Below the pieces are notes generated by a model, which saw nothing but the letters and a program-made list of their open reading frames with translations, had not been told where the DNA came from and searched no databases. A DNA stretch of 64,000 bases from an uncultured Acidobacteriota bacterium (GTDB taxonomy: Bacteria; Acidobacteriota; Blastocatellia; Pyrinomonadales; Pyrinomonadaceae). Position 1 is the first letter of the stretch. Every line of letters starts with the position of its first letter. The position numbers and the translations under genes are program-made. Below, one piece after another: positions 42,328 through 51,075 of the stretch. The DNA lies in contig CALMAH010000015.1 of the NCBI GenBank assembly GCA_937859595.1, positions 248,001 to 312,000 on the forward strand, written 5' to 3'.

Positions 42328-42655
42328 CAGATCAACCGGGGCTACGGCGGCGAACGCAAGATCTAGTAACCCGGACAGATGTTAATGCAGAAATACACGC
42401 TGAACCAACGCGCGGCGAATGTCAGTGAGACGCGGCGGGACATGCTGCACGGTTCGCCGCTCGCCCGCCCACCTGCCATCATAGAATTACGTAACGAAAC
42501 AAGACGATCACCGTCAGCACAGCGAGCAAAAGAAGTGCCCCATAGAGCTGGCCTTTTGAGAGCTTGGGTAACTGCATTGCAAATAAAGGTTATCTGGTTC
42601 GATCATTGAACTCTGCGTTTCACCGATCGGCCTAACCTCTTGTATCGTATGATTT
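42328..42655. other. Gap of about 330 bp between miaA and the YciI gene
   Basis: Apart from the candidate 32-codon minus-strand ORF (42479-42577), no gene is supported. A plus-strand frame over 42379-42609 has a basic, Arg-rich composition unlike a real protein. The divergent promoters of miaA and yciI should lie here, but no strong -10/-35 pair was found. TATCGT occurs 7 nt before the yciI ATG. Confidence 0.4.
42479..42577 (-). CDS. Candidate small membrane protein (32 aa)
   Basis: Minus-strand frame ATG (42577) to TGA (42479) encodes 32 residues: basic start MQLPKLSKG, then a single hydrophobic helix of about 20 residues (YGALLLLAVLTVIVLFRYVI). Composition and positive-inside layout fit a one-helix membrane peptide. 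No clear ribosome site precedes it. It lies upstream of miaA on the same strand, about 150 bp from its start. It could be a real short gene or a chance hydrophobic frame. Confidence 0.45.
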   Translation of the reverse strand: MQLPKLSKGQLYGALLLLAVLTVIVLFRYVIL

Positions 42656-42955
42656 ATGAACTATTTTTTGTACAAACTCACCTCGCCGCGAGTCCCGCAA
42701 GGCCGAGATACCGTACCTTCAGAAGCAGATATCTTCGCCAGCCACGCCGAATTCTGGAGAGAACAGGTCGAAAACGGCAAAGCGGTGGCATTTGGCCCGG
42801 TTGCCGATCCTAATGGCTCGTATACCATAGCGATACTCCGGCTTGACCCTGAGGTCGACCCGTCAACGATCGTCGCGGGTGACCCGGCGCTTATCTCACT
42901 TGCGGGTTTCACCTACGAGGTGCACCCGATGCCCGGTGCCTTTGTCGGTGACTGA
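42656..42955 (+). CDS. YciI family protein
   Basis: 99 aa with the ferredoxin-like YciI/YCII fold: MNYFLYKLTSPR, His in ASHAEFWREQVENGKAVAFG, then PVADPNGSYTIAIL and a C-terminal hydrophobic strand. The His and Asp positions of the putative active site are present. No reaction is known for most members. The start at 42656 has no ribosome site, but TATCGT lies 7 nt upstream, so a leaderless message is possible. Confidence 0.82.
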   Translation: MNYFLYKLTSPRVPQGRDTVPSEADIFASHAEFWREQVENGKAVAFGPVADPNGSYTIAILRLDPEVDPSTIVAGDPALISLAGFTYEVHPMPGAFVGD

Positions 42956-42972
42956 CCGGCTTGCTGTAAATG

Positions 42973-43809
42973 CTAGTCAGCGGAGAAAAGCAGCACCGGA
43001 TTTATCTTGAACTGCAGTTGTTTTGCCGTTTCCCGTCCGCCGTCGCCGCCTTTCCGCTGCATTGTGATCCTGCCGATCCGCAGGTTACCGTTGCGAGTGA
43101 CCTCTACATTTCCTTCAGAATAAAAGGCGATCGCCGATTCTATGGGCACGATCTTTGACCGGGACTCACGGCCTGTTCTCCATATGACCATCAAAAAATC
43201 TGCCTTGTCATCTCCCTCACCACGCAGAAGGTCCGCCGCGACCCTACCTTTATTCCGAGTGAAGAATTCGACAACGCGCAACTGTTCTTCCTTGCCCAAC
43301 TCCGTCAGGAACATCCGGTCAGACCGTCTTGACTTTCCAACCGGCAAGTCCTCGCCCAAGAAGAGCCTCAATGATCTGACCATCTCAGCGGGCATATCCC
43401 ACATCCGGACATACTGTCGAAGCCAGCGTTTGTCCACCTGATTAAATCCGGCCGCTCCGCTGACGAGCTTTATTGAGATGCCATGACGATACGTGGAACC
43501 GTCCGCGGCGGTGACCTCGACCACTACATCGGATTTCTGGCCGTGCGGTTTGAAAGCTCTGACCGCGACCACCGATGTGGGATCATGACCCAGCGAACCG
43601 AGCCATACGCGCGCATCATTATCGTCTTGCCATTTGTTCAGCTTTTCGCGGACATCGTTCTCATTTCTAAAACCATCTTTCGCGATCTGCGAACCGCGTT
43701 CCGCCGAGGCCGACCTGGGGGCTTGCCCATACGTGGCCGGAGCTTGCAGCAACAAAAGCAAGATCGCGGCTTTCCATAAAGCGTTCAGTTTTGGCTTGAA
43801 ATTAAACAT
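42973..43809 (-). CDS. Apparently exported restriction-endonuclease-like protein
   Basis: 278 aa from ATG 43809; a GTG at 43833 is the alternative. The N terminus has a typical signal peptide (basic FKPKLNALWK, a hydrophobic ILLLLLQAP core, cut near TYGQA). The mature part resembles type II restriction endonucleases known from memory. Its PD-(D/E)xK-like core has KSDVVVEV (92-99) then GISIKLVSG (110-118), followed by FNQVDKRWLRQYVRMWDM. The C-terminal MQRKGGDGGRETAKQLQFK is a family signature. The usual Glu of ExK is replaced by Ser (SIK), as in some members. No methyltransferase is adjacent. Confidence 0.6.
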   Translation of the reverse strand: MFNFKPKLNALWKAAILLLLLQAPATYGQAPRSASAERGSQIAKDGFRNENDVREKLNKWQDDNDARVWLGSLGHDPTSVVAVRAFKPHGQKSDVVVEVTAADGSTYRHGISIKLVSGAAGFNQVDKRWLRQYVRMWDMPAEMVRSLRLFLGEDLPVGKSRRSDRMFLTELGKEEQLRVVEFFTRNKGRVAADLLRGEGDDKADFLMVIWRTGRESRSKIVPIESAIAFYSEGNVEVTRNGNLRIGRITMQRKGGDGGRETAKQLQFKINPVLLFSAD

Positions 43810-43842
43810 GAGACAAACCAGGGACGCCCTCACAAACGTATT

Positions 43843-43881
43843 GGCTCGTACGGAGACCTGCAGATTTTGCGAATACGAGCC
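43843..43881. repeat. Inverted repeat before the restriction-like gene
   Basis: Perfect 8-bp repeat GGCTCGTA (43843-43850) and TACGAGCC (43874-43881) with a 23-bp spacer. It lies 10-72 bp upstream of the restriction-like gene (minus strand) and about 90 bp upstream of the SLC13 transporter (plus strand). It could be an operator shared by these divergent genes or an RNA hairpin. Confidence 0.4.
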
Positions 43882-43969
43882 CCAGGAATTAGAATCGACG
43901 TGACCGCCGCACGGTTATTTTACACGATTTCTGTCGCGCCTAGATGCCACCCAAGCTGTGGCCTGAGAA

Positions 43970-46321
43970 ATGTCCCTTGAGATCGCACTTGTATTCGGGA
44001 TACTAACTGTCGCCGTCGTTCTCTTTATGACGGACGCCGTCCGCCTCGATCTGGTTGGGTTGGGCGTGCTGGTCGCGCTCGCGCTCACAGGTCTTGTCAC
44101 CACCGAACAGGCGATCGCCGGCTTTAGTAATCCGGCCGTGATCACGGTCTGGGCCATGTACATCCTCTCTGCCGGACTTGCCCGGACAGGTGTTTCCCGG
44201 ATGATGGGCAACCAGCTAATGCGGTTTGCCAAAGGCGGCGAAGGTAAGCTGATCTCTGTCCTGATGACAGTAACGGCGCTTCTTTCCTCCTTTATGAACA
44301 ACATCGGAGTGGCAGCGATGTTCCTGCCGATAACGATGGACATTGCCCGGCAGACCAAGCGGCACGCCTCAAGGCTGCTGCTACCGATGGCATATGGATC
44401 GCTGCTCGGCGGGCTGATCCTGCTGATCGGAACGCCAAGCAACCTGCTTGTCCGCGACGCCCTGCGCGAGGCCGGGTTAAGGCCGCTGGAGATGTTTGAC
44501 TTTACGATCGGCGGACTTGTGATACTCGCGGCAAGTGTTGCATACATGACGCTTATCGGCAGACGCTTTCTGCCAAAGCGAGACACGATCGAAGCGCTCG
44601 GAGCAAACGGGAATTCGACGGGCCGCGACGTAAGGCAGCTTTACAGCCTGGAGGAACGCCTTGCTTACCTAGTGGTACCGGACGAAAGCCCACTTATCGG
44701 CAAGACGCTCGGCGAGAGCCGGATCGGCAAGGCACTGGGGCTGAACGTTTTAAGTATTCGGCGGCGTACGGGCCAGAGGGTGGACGCCGAACCGGACGTC
44801 GATATCGACGGGGGAGACAGGATGCTCATTCTTGGCCGGCTGGACAGGATACAGGAGATCGCCGAGCGTCCTATAGTAAAAGTGGAAGACGGCCGCTCTA
44901 CATCTGCGGCGCTGGTTTCGAAAAAGATCGGGTTGGGCGAGATGGTCCTTACCGAGGACTCCGAGATCGTAGGCAAAACGCTGGGCGAGATCGGATTTCG
45001 CTCAAAACACGGATTGAACGTACTTGCCGTTTGTCGCGAGGACGAGATCAACCGCACTGAGTTGCGTGACCTGCGGTTTAAGATCGGTGACCGTCTGTTG
45101 GTGCATGGGCCGAAAGAGAAGCTGGACGGGCCAGTTTCGGATATTGGAATAACGGAGATCACCGTCGAAGAGGCGGCGAAATATGAGCTGGACGAGATCC
45201 TCCTCGTTATCCGCATACCCGAAGGTTCGACGCTCGCCGGCCGGACTCTACGCGAGAGCCGCCTCGGGTCCGCCTTTGGGCTTGCGGCCTATGCCGTAAA
45301 GCACAGTGCCAGAGACTGGGAGATACCCGAATCCGAAGCAAAGCTCGAGCCGGGCGACTTGCTGCTTGTAGGCGGCCGTCCGAGGACCATCGAGGTGGTA
45401 AAGTCCCTGGACAAGCTGACCGTTGACCGCCACGTCAACGTAAAGCGCGAAAGGCTTGAGGTGGGCTCGCTTAGGGTCGTTGAGGTAATGCTCTCGCCAT
45501 ATTCATCGCTGGCGGAGAAAACGCTTGCCGATCTGCGATTCAGGGAACGATACGGTGTTTCGGTGCTGGCCATCTGGCGAGGCGACCGCGCATACCGCAC
45601 AGAGCTTGCGGAACTGCCTCTTAGCTTTGGTGACGGCCTGTTGTGCTACGGGCCAAAAGAACGATTCGAACTGCTCGCCCGCGATCCGGACTTTGTTGTG
45701 CTGCAGACCGAGATGCAAGAGGAGCCAAACGTCAAGCTTGCCCCCGTGGCCGGTGCGATCATGGCAGGCGTTATCGGTGCCGTCATATTGCTCGGAATGC
45801 CGATCTCGATCGCTGCGATCACGGGCTGTGTTCTGATGGTCGCCTCAAGATGCCTGACGATGGACCAGGCATATCAGGCTATCGATTGGAAGGCCGTCTT
45901 TCTGATAGCGGCGATGCTCCCGCTCGGCGCCGCAATGGGCGAAACGGGCGCAGCAAAGCTGCTTGCCGACGGGGTGATCGGCACAGCAGGAAGCTATGGC
46001 CCGATAGCCGTTCTGGCAGGGTTGATGACGCTTTCCATTGTTATCACACAGACGATGCCGAGCGCGGTCGTGGCCGTGCTGATGTCGCCGATCGCGATCA
46101 ATACGGCTGCAGCAATGGAGGTCTCCCCGTATCCCTTTATGATGGGCATCGCATACGCACTCGCGGCTTCATTTATTAGTCCCGTTGCCCACCCGGCGAA
46201 TGTCCTCGTAATGAGCCCGGGCGGATACCGCTTCAGCGACTATATTATTCATGGGTTCCCGATCTCGGCAATTGTTGTGATAATTAGTGTCTTGCTGCTG
46301 CCGATACTTTTCCCGTTCTGA
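43970..46321 (+). CDS. SLC13-family anion transporter with four RCK_C domains
   Basis: 783 aa. The first hydrophobic block (about 1-205) has GLVTTEQAIAGFSNPAVITV, LLSSFMNNIGVAAMFLPITM and the signature LLIGTPSNLLVRDAL. A cytosolic insert (about 215-590) carries four TrkA_C/RCK_C-like domains; each has a leading strand, a GKTL-ES or LA-KTL motif and a GD-L-V strand. The second block (about 595-780) ends PVAHPANVLVMSPGGYRFS. SLC13/ArsB-like carriers take up sulfate, phosphate or dicarboxylates; the substrate cannot be set. Two RCK_C domains are usual, so four is uncommon. Confidence 0.9.
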   Translation: MSLEIALVFGILTVAVVLFMTDAVRLDLVGLGVLVALALTGLVTTEQAIAGFSNPAVITVWAMYILSAGLARTGVSRMMGNQLMRFAKGGEGKLISVLMTVTALLSSFMNNIGVAAMFLPITMDIARQTKRHASRLLLPMAYGSLLGGLILLIGTPSNLLVRDALREAGLRPLEMFDFTIGGLVILAASVAYMTLIGRRFLPKRDTIEALGANGNSTGRDVRQLYSLEERLAYLVVPDESPLIGKTLGESRIGKALGLNVLSIRRRTGQRVDAEPDVDIDGGDRMLILGRLDRIQEIAERPIVKVEDGRSTSAALVSKKIGLGEMVLTEDSEIVGKTLGEIGFRSKHGLNVLAVCREDEINRTELRDLRFKIGDRLLVHGPKEKLDGPVSDIGITEITVEEAAKYELDEILLVIRIPEGSTLAGRTLRESRLGSAFGLAAYAVKHSARDWEIPESEAKLEPGDLLLVGGRPRTIEVVKSLDKLTVDRHVNVKRERLEVGSLRVVEVMLSPYSSLAEKTLADLRFRERYGVSVLAIWRGDRAYRTELAELPLSFGDGLLCYGPKERFELLARDPDFVVLQTEMQEEPNVKLAPVAGAIMAGVIGAVILLGMPISIAAITGCVLMVASRCLTMDQAYQAIDWKAVFLIAAMLPLGAAMGETGAAKLLADGVIGTAGSYGPIAVLAGLMTLSIVITQTMPSAVVAVLMSPIAINTAAAMEVSPYPFMMGIAYALAASFISPVAHPANVLVMSPGGYRFSDYIIHGFPISAIVVIISVLLLPILFPF

Positions 46322-46445
46322 GGCGGATCCGGAGCATTTATCAGAAGGTGCGGCCGGGGAGGCATTGAAATTTCCGCTGCTTGACCTTATCATTGGCGGA
46401 GCTTCTTTCTGTACCTTATTCAAACCCAGGAGAAAATAAGTCAAG

Positions 46446-47888
46446 ATGCCGACCCGTCCATCGTCAACGTTGATCGCCCGTATATTGGCCGTTGTATCCT
46501 TCTCCCTTGGGTTCGGCTCTGCGGATGCTCAAACTGCCGGGTCTGCTCCGGCACTGAAACCGGAGCGTTTGATGTCTATCAGCGAGGTCACTGACGTCAA
46601 GCCGAGCGACGCCTACTTTCTTGAGCTTCAGTCCTTGATCGAACGCTACGGTATCAGCGGATTGACCAAAGATAGAAAATTCGATGGGGCAGCACCGCTT
46701 GGTCGGCCGGAGCTGGATCATTTGATCGGTGAATCGCGAGAGCTTCTGCTCGAACTTACACTTGGTGTCGAGATACCCATAGCTGATGTTCGAAAAGCGT
46801 TCCCCGTCACTTGCGCCCTGGGTGGAACGGGCATGAGATTCACAGAGTTGAACATCGCGGAATATCTCGAATGTTCGTTCGGGGCCGGGTCCGTTAGTTC
46901 GAAAAAGCCAACGAATGCGATCACGACCCGTGGCAGATTCGTCATCTTCCTTGATGCGGCCCTGTCCGCAGCGGAAAAAACGGTCACCGAACTTCAAACG
47001 AAGGCTGAAACCGCGGCCCACGCACTGAGGACCGCCATTGCCGGGAGATCTGAAGTGGCGAGCAAGGCTTTTGAGCTTTCGAATGATCCGACGGATCTCT
47101 GGAACTATATTCCGGGCACGTGGGCCTTTGAGGTCAAGATGTCCGACGGGAGCGTCACCCGCTCTCACGTGAAGTTCGCCACGCGTGCCGGTGAGGGGTT
47201 TCCCGTGATCATCGAATCGCGGTCGATTGAGCCGCTATCGACCCGGGCATCCGTTATCAGAAAGCCCCCCGTCACACCTGGCGGGCCGCCGATCAACAGC
47301 ATTAACTTTGATTACCGTGGCTTTAAGTTCGAGGGCCGTATCATTTTCAGCGGTGCCCTTGTCGGAACTTTCACCTACAATTCCAAGCCGTCAGGTACAT
47401 GGTCGGCATACCGGCGCCCCGACCTCGACTATATTGATCTTGCATTTATGGCTTCGGATGAAAAGCGCAATGAAGATGCCATCACATACTTCACAAAAGC
47501 GATCGAGCGTTTGCCCTTCGCTTCGTATTTGCTCAGCCGCGGCAACATCTATTTTGAGGAAAAGGCGTTTGAGAAGGCTATAGCTGATTATTCCAGGGCG
47601 TATAGCATCGATTCGCAGTACTATCAAGCTCTGATCAACCGTTCGCTCGCACATTCCAACCTAAAAAATGACAAGCTTGTAATAGCGGACGTCGACTTGC
47701 TACTGACAAAGCACCTAGCCAAGCTCAATGCCAAAGATCGCTCAGATCTCCATTTGCAGCGAGGCCTCTCGCGCCTGAACCTCGGCCAGCGCGACGCCGC
47801 AATAGCAGATTTCCGCGAGGCATTACGTCTTCAACCAAACTCTGTCGCTGCCAAACATCAACTCACCAAACTAGGACTCCAGAAGTAG
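46446..47888 (+). CDS. Exported TPR protein
   Basis: 480 aa. A signal peptide (about 1-28) is followed by a polar segment and a domain of unknown type at about 45-190 (SDAYFLELQSLIERYGISGL, GTGMRFTELNIAEYLECSFG). A beta-rich middle follows (about 215-320, FNYRG-like strands, FKFEGRIIFSGALVGTFTYN). Four TPR repeats (about 335-480) include DAITYFTKAIERLPFASYLL and AIADYSRAYSIDSQYYQALI. An AGGAG element lies 12 nt before the ATG. Probably a periplasmic scaffold or binding protein; function unknown. The MarC gene begins on the opposite strand at its stop. Confidence 0.75.
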   Translation: MPTRPSSTLIARILAVVSFSLGFGSADAQTAGSAPALKPERLMSISEVTDVKPSDAYFLELQSLIERYGISGLTKDRKFDGAAPLGRPELDHLIGESRELLLELTLGVEIPIADVRKAFPVTCALGGTGMRFTELNIAEYLECSFGAGSVSSKKPTNAITTRGRFVIFLDAALSAAEKTVTELQTKAETAAHALRTAIAGRSEVASKAFELSNDPTDLWNYIPGTWAFEVKMSDGSVTRSHVKFATRAGEGFPVIIESRSIEPLSTRASVIRKPPVTPGGPPINSINFDYRGFKFEGRIIFSGALVGTFTYNSKPSGTWSAYRRPDLDYIDLAFMASDEKRNEDAITYFTKAIERLPFASYLLSRGNIYFEEKAFEKAIADYSRAYSIDSQYYQALINRSLAHSNLKNDKLVIADVDLLLTKHLAKLNAKDRSDLHLQRGLSRLNLGQRDAAIADFREALRLQPNSVAAKHQLTKLGLQK

Positions 47889-48494
47889 CTAGAGCGGCGC
47901 GTTTCGTGATGCATTTATGAACTCCCCGATACCGTTCAGCAGCATTTGTACCGCTACGGTTATCAGCAGCATTCCCATAAGCCGTTCGACGGCGACCATG
48001 CCTTTTTCACCCAGAAATCGGGCAAAATAACCTGAGAAGTAAATAATTACGGCGGAGGCGAACCAGGCAATAAAGACCGCGAGCAGCCATTCCGGCCACC
48101 GCCCGGGTTCCCGGCTCATCAGCAACAGCGCGGTTGCCATCGCCGAAGGCCCCGCCACATACGGTATAGCGAGCGGCACGATGAACGGCTCGCCCTCTAC
48201 CTCTTCCTCCAGCGACGAGTCTCGCCTCGGGAAGATCATCTTCAGGGCAATGATCATCAGGATGATCCCGCCGGCGGTGGTCAATGCGGTTTCCGAAAGT
48301 TGTAACAGCCCCAGCAAATACTGGCCCAGGAACAAAAAACCGACCAACACGGCCAGAGCTATCAGCAATTCGCGAACAACTACGAAACGCTGCCGAGCCT
48401 CATCGACCTTTTTTAATGTGGTCATAAAGAGCGGAATATTCCCGAGCGGGTCCATTACGAGGAAAAGCAGCAGTGCGGCCGAGATGGTTGTCAT
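47889..48494 (-). CDS. MarC family membrane protein
   Basis: 201 aa with six hydrophobic helices. MDPLGNIPLF near the N terminus and FIVPLAIPYVAGPSAMATAL are characteristic of the MarC/SNARE-associated family. Despite its name, MarC is not a proven drug pump and its substrate is unknown. It is convergent with the TPR gene (stop codons adjacent) and divergent from the beta-propeller gene. Confidence 0.88.
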   Translation of the reverse strand: MTTISAALLLFLVMDPLGNIPLFMTTLKKVDEARQRFVVVRELLIALAVLVGFLFLGQYLLGLLQLSETALTTAGGIILMIIALKMIFPRRDSSLEEEVEGEPFIVPLAIPYVAGPSAMATALLLMSREPGRWPEWLLAVFIAWFASAVIIYFSGYFARFLGEKGMVAVERLMGMLLITVAVQMLLNGIGEFINASRNAPL

Positions 48495-48635
48495 ATCTTT
48501 ATTCCTCCGATCTTTTCAGCAGGATCTCGAACGGCAGATCGATCAGGGGCGGAAAAGTTCCTGCAAGCCAGCTTATAGGGCTCCGTTCTTCCAAAAGAGA
48601 TTAGCAGATTTTGAGTAGATCAAAGGAGTACTGGA

Positions 48636-50543
48636 ATGAGAGAAACTATACTGACCGCCGCAACGATACTCGCATTGATATTTGTCGGACACGCTGTTAC
48701 AGGCCATGCCGATCCCAATCTACCCTTGGATCCGCTTCCCGAACCGATGAAGCCGAACCGAGGGCTGACCGCATTCAAGAACGATCGAGAGCTGCAGGAG
48801 TATCTTGCCGGGCTCAAACGTGTCCGGCGGGCTCGCGATGAGAAATCAAGTTCGGCAAACGAGGCTGCAAGTTCACCGGCGACAGCCGAAGCCTTAAAAA
48901 TGGCTGACTCTGACAGCGAATCCGTTACCAACGTTCAGCACGCAGGAGTTGATGAAGGCGGCATTGTGAAACTTCATGGCGACTATCTTATCGTGCTCAG
49001 GCGCGGGCGTCTTTTCACCGTGAATATCGGCGACAACCGCCTGCGTCCCATATCGTCCGTTGATGCTTTCGCCCCGGACATCGATCCGCGCGGGACATGG
49101 TATGACGAAATGCTCGTGTCCGGTGACCGCATCGTCGTAATCGGCTACAGCTATCAACGCGGCGGAACCGAAATAGGGCTCTTCAAGATCGATCGTGAAG
49201 GCGGCCTGAGCTACGAATCGACATATCACCTTCGCTCCAACGATTATTACTCTTCGCGAAACTACGCTAGCCGTCTTATAGGTCAGAAACTCATCTTCTA
49301 TACGCCGTCGTACCTGAATATTGATGCTCGCGGCGCGGGCAGTTCTTTCCCGGCGATCCGCCGTTGGAGAAAAGGCGCCACGGCAGAGGATTTTCAACCG
49401 ATCGCCCCTGCCACGCGTGTTTATCGCGGAGTTGCGGACGACGGTTCGATGAGCTATCCGGCTCTGCATTCCGTCACGGTCTGCGATCTGGCTCGCACGG
49501 AAATGGCGTGCGAATCGACATCGCTGATCGGCCCTCCGGGAAATGTTTTCTACGTTTCGCCAAATTCAGTTTATGTCTGGACGACCAACTGGAATCGTGG
49601 CAACAACCGTTCTATCGTTTACCGTATGCCGCTTGATGGCTCTACGCCGACAGCGCTCGGTGCCATTGGCAGCCCGACCGATCAATTTTCCTTCTTCGAA
49701 AGTAACGACGGCCACCTCAACGTTCTACTCCGTTCAAATTCGCGCGGCAACTGGATGTGGGGTGCCGAATCTGCTTCCGGGCGCGTCGCTCTCCTGCGAG
49801 TTTCGACGGCCGCTTTTTCTGACGGGTCAGAATCTGCAAACGAGGACAATTACACAGTACTGCCGCGGCCTGAGGGTTACGCTCTCCAGAACAGGTTTGT
49901 CGGAGATCATGTTCTTTACGGAACGGGTAGCGGCTGGCGGCGGCCGACCGCCGGGACAAAGTCCAAGATCTATGCGGCAAACTGGCGGACGGGGAGCGTG
50001 GCGGTTCTTGATCTTCCCCATGGGGTGGACCGCATCGAAGCTCTCGGTTCAAATGCGCTTGCCGTCGGCACAGATGGATCCGACCTGTATTTCTCGGGCG
50101 TAAAGCTCGGCTCATGGCCGCAGTTGGCCGGGCGTTACGTTCACGAACGCAGCTCCCAGGGCGAAACGCGAAGCCATGGTTTCTTTTACAAATCGGACGG
50201 ACAGGACTCGGGTGTGCTCGGACTGCCGGTTCGCGGCTCGGGCAAACCCGGCTACCGGCAGCTTGTCGAAGGTTCAGCCTCTGTGCTCTTCATAAGGAAC
50301 GACCGGATGAACTTCAGCGAGATCGGCCAACTGACCGCAAATGAGCTCCGTACCGTGAACGACGGCTGCAAAGCCTCGTGCGTAGATTGGTACGGAAACG
50401 CAAGGCCGCTATTTATCAAGGGCCGCGTCTTTGCCCTGATGGGATATGAACTTGTGGAAGGAAGCCTGCAAAACGGTTCTATCTCGGAGACCCGAAGAGT
50501 TGATTTCTCGGCTCGGAATGGACGGATGAGTACAGGTGACTGA
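48636..50543 (+). CDS. Exported beta-propeller domain protein (PF09826-like)
   Basis: 635 aa with a signal peptide (MRETILTAATILALIFVGHA) and a strong AAAGGAGT site. Residues about 90-620 form the beta-propeller family in which TNVQHAGVDEGGIVKLHGDY precedes strands YLIVLRRGRLFTVNI. The next blades have RIVVIGYSYQRGGTEIGLFK, VTVCDLARTEMACESTSLIG and NVFYVSPNSVYVWTTNWNRG. Members are extracellular, often cell-wall-associated. Two Cys pairs could form disulfides. Function unknown. Confidence 0.85.
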   Translation: MRETILTAATILALIFVGHAVTGHADPNLPLDPLPEPMKPNRGLTAFKNDRELQEYLAGLKRVRRARDEKSSSANEAASSPATAEALKMADSDSESVTNVQHAGVDEGGIVKLHGDYLIVLRRGRLFTVNIGDNRLRPISSVDAFAPDIDPRGTWYDEMLVSGDRIVVIGYSYQRGGTEIGLFKIDREGGLSYESTYHLRSNDYYSSRNYASRLIGQKLIFYTPSYLNIDARGAGSSFPAIRRWRKGATAEDFQPIAPATRVYRGVADDGSMSYPALHSVTVCDLARTEMACESTSLIGPPGNVFYVSPNSVYVWTTNWNRGNNRSIVYRMPLDGSTPTALGAIGSPTDQFSFFESNDGHLNVLLRSNSRGNWMWGAESASGRVALLRVSTAAFSDGSESANEDNYTVLPRPEGYALQNRFVGDHVLYGTGSGWRRPTAGTKSKIYAANWRTGSVAVLDLPHGVDRIEALGSNALAVGTDGSDLYFSGVKLGSWPQLAGRYVHERSSQGETRSHGFFYKSDGQDSGVLGLPVRGSGKPGYRQLVEGSASVLFIRNDRMNFSEIGQLTANELRTVNDGCKASCVDWYGNARPLFIKGRVFALMGYELVEGSLQNGSISETRRVDFSARNGRMSTGD

Positions 50544-50811
50544 TACAAATGACCGGATCCGGTAAGACCAGCGCAGCCTCCGGTGCTAGCCGCTCCCACG
50601 CCCTTACTACCATTTGAGTACGTTCAGACGGCTGGGGCCGGCTAGCCATCGGTGGCGCGATCGAGAGAAATGGCCGTGTTCTTTTTCCCATGCCGGTCGG
50701 AAACAAAACCGTAGTCATTCTTATACCTAGGTTGAATGAGGATAAGGCTTCGTTTATGCGCCCGTTACAATGTTCTGTATCAAAGGCCATTAATCGGTTA
50801 CAATTTAAGCT

Positions 50812-51075
50812 ATGCTGCCGGGCGAGGAAATTGTCAAACAAGGGATCAAGGACCTTGACGAAGGGCTGGAAACAATACCCTCGCTTTTGGTCTCTATCGG
50901 CGCCCCGCGCCTCAGGCGGCTCGGCCTTTCGATCCCGACGGCGGTGTTTGATTCGCCGGAGCATCGGCTTTATCAAATTCTCAGAACATCAGAGCCTGAA
51001 ACATCCCATTCACGATACAATGCGCTGATACGACGCCTTGTGAGTTTCGAGCGTGCGGCCGAGTGCGAGACTTAA
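50812..51075 (+). CDS. Small protein paired with a nucleotidyltransferase
   Basis: 87 aa, cytosolic, acidic start MLPGEEIVKQGIKDLDEGLE, then a basic centre (APRLRRLGLSIP) and a helical end (RYNALIRRLVSFERAAECET). It overlaps the following gene by 13 nt in another frame, so the two are translationally coupled. TACAAT (50799-50804) ends 7 nt before the ATG, suggesting a leaderless transcript. The small-then-NTase layout is like some type II or type VII toxin-antitoxin cassettes, but no named family was recognised. Confidence 0.6.
   Translation: MLPGEEIVKQGIKDLDEGLETIPSLLVSIGAPRLRRLGLSIPTAVFDSPEHRLYQILRTSEPETSHSRYNALIRRLVSFERAAECET

Noticed and set aside
42379..42609. Plus-strand 76-codon frame before the yciI gene
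   Set aside because: Arg-rich, low-complexity composition and no ribosome site; the opposite strand holds a better small-gene candidate.
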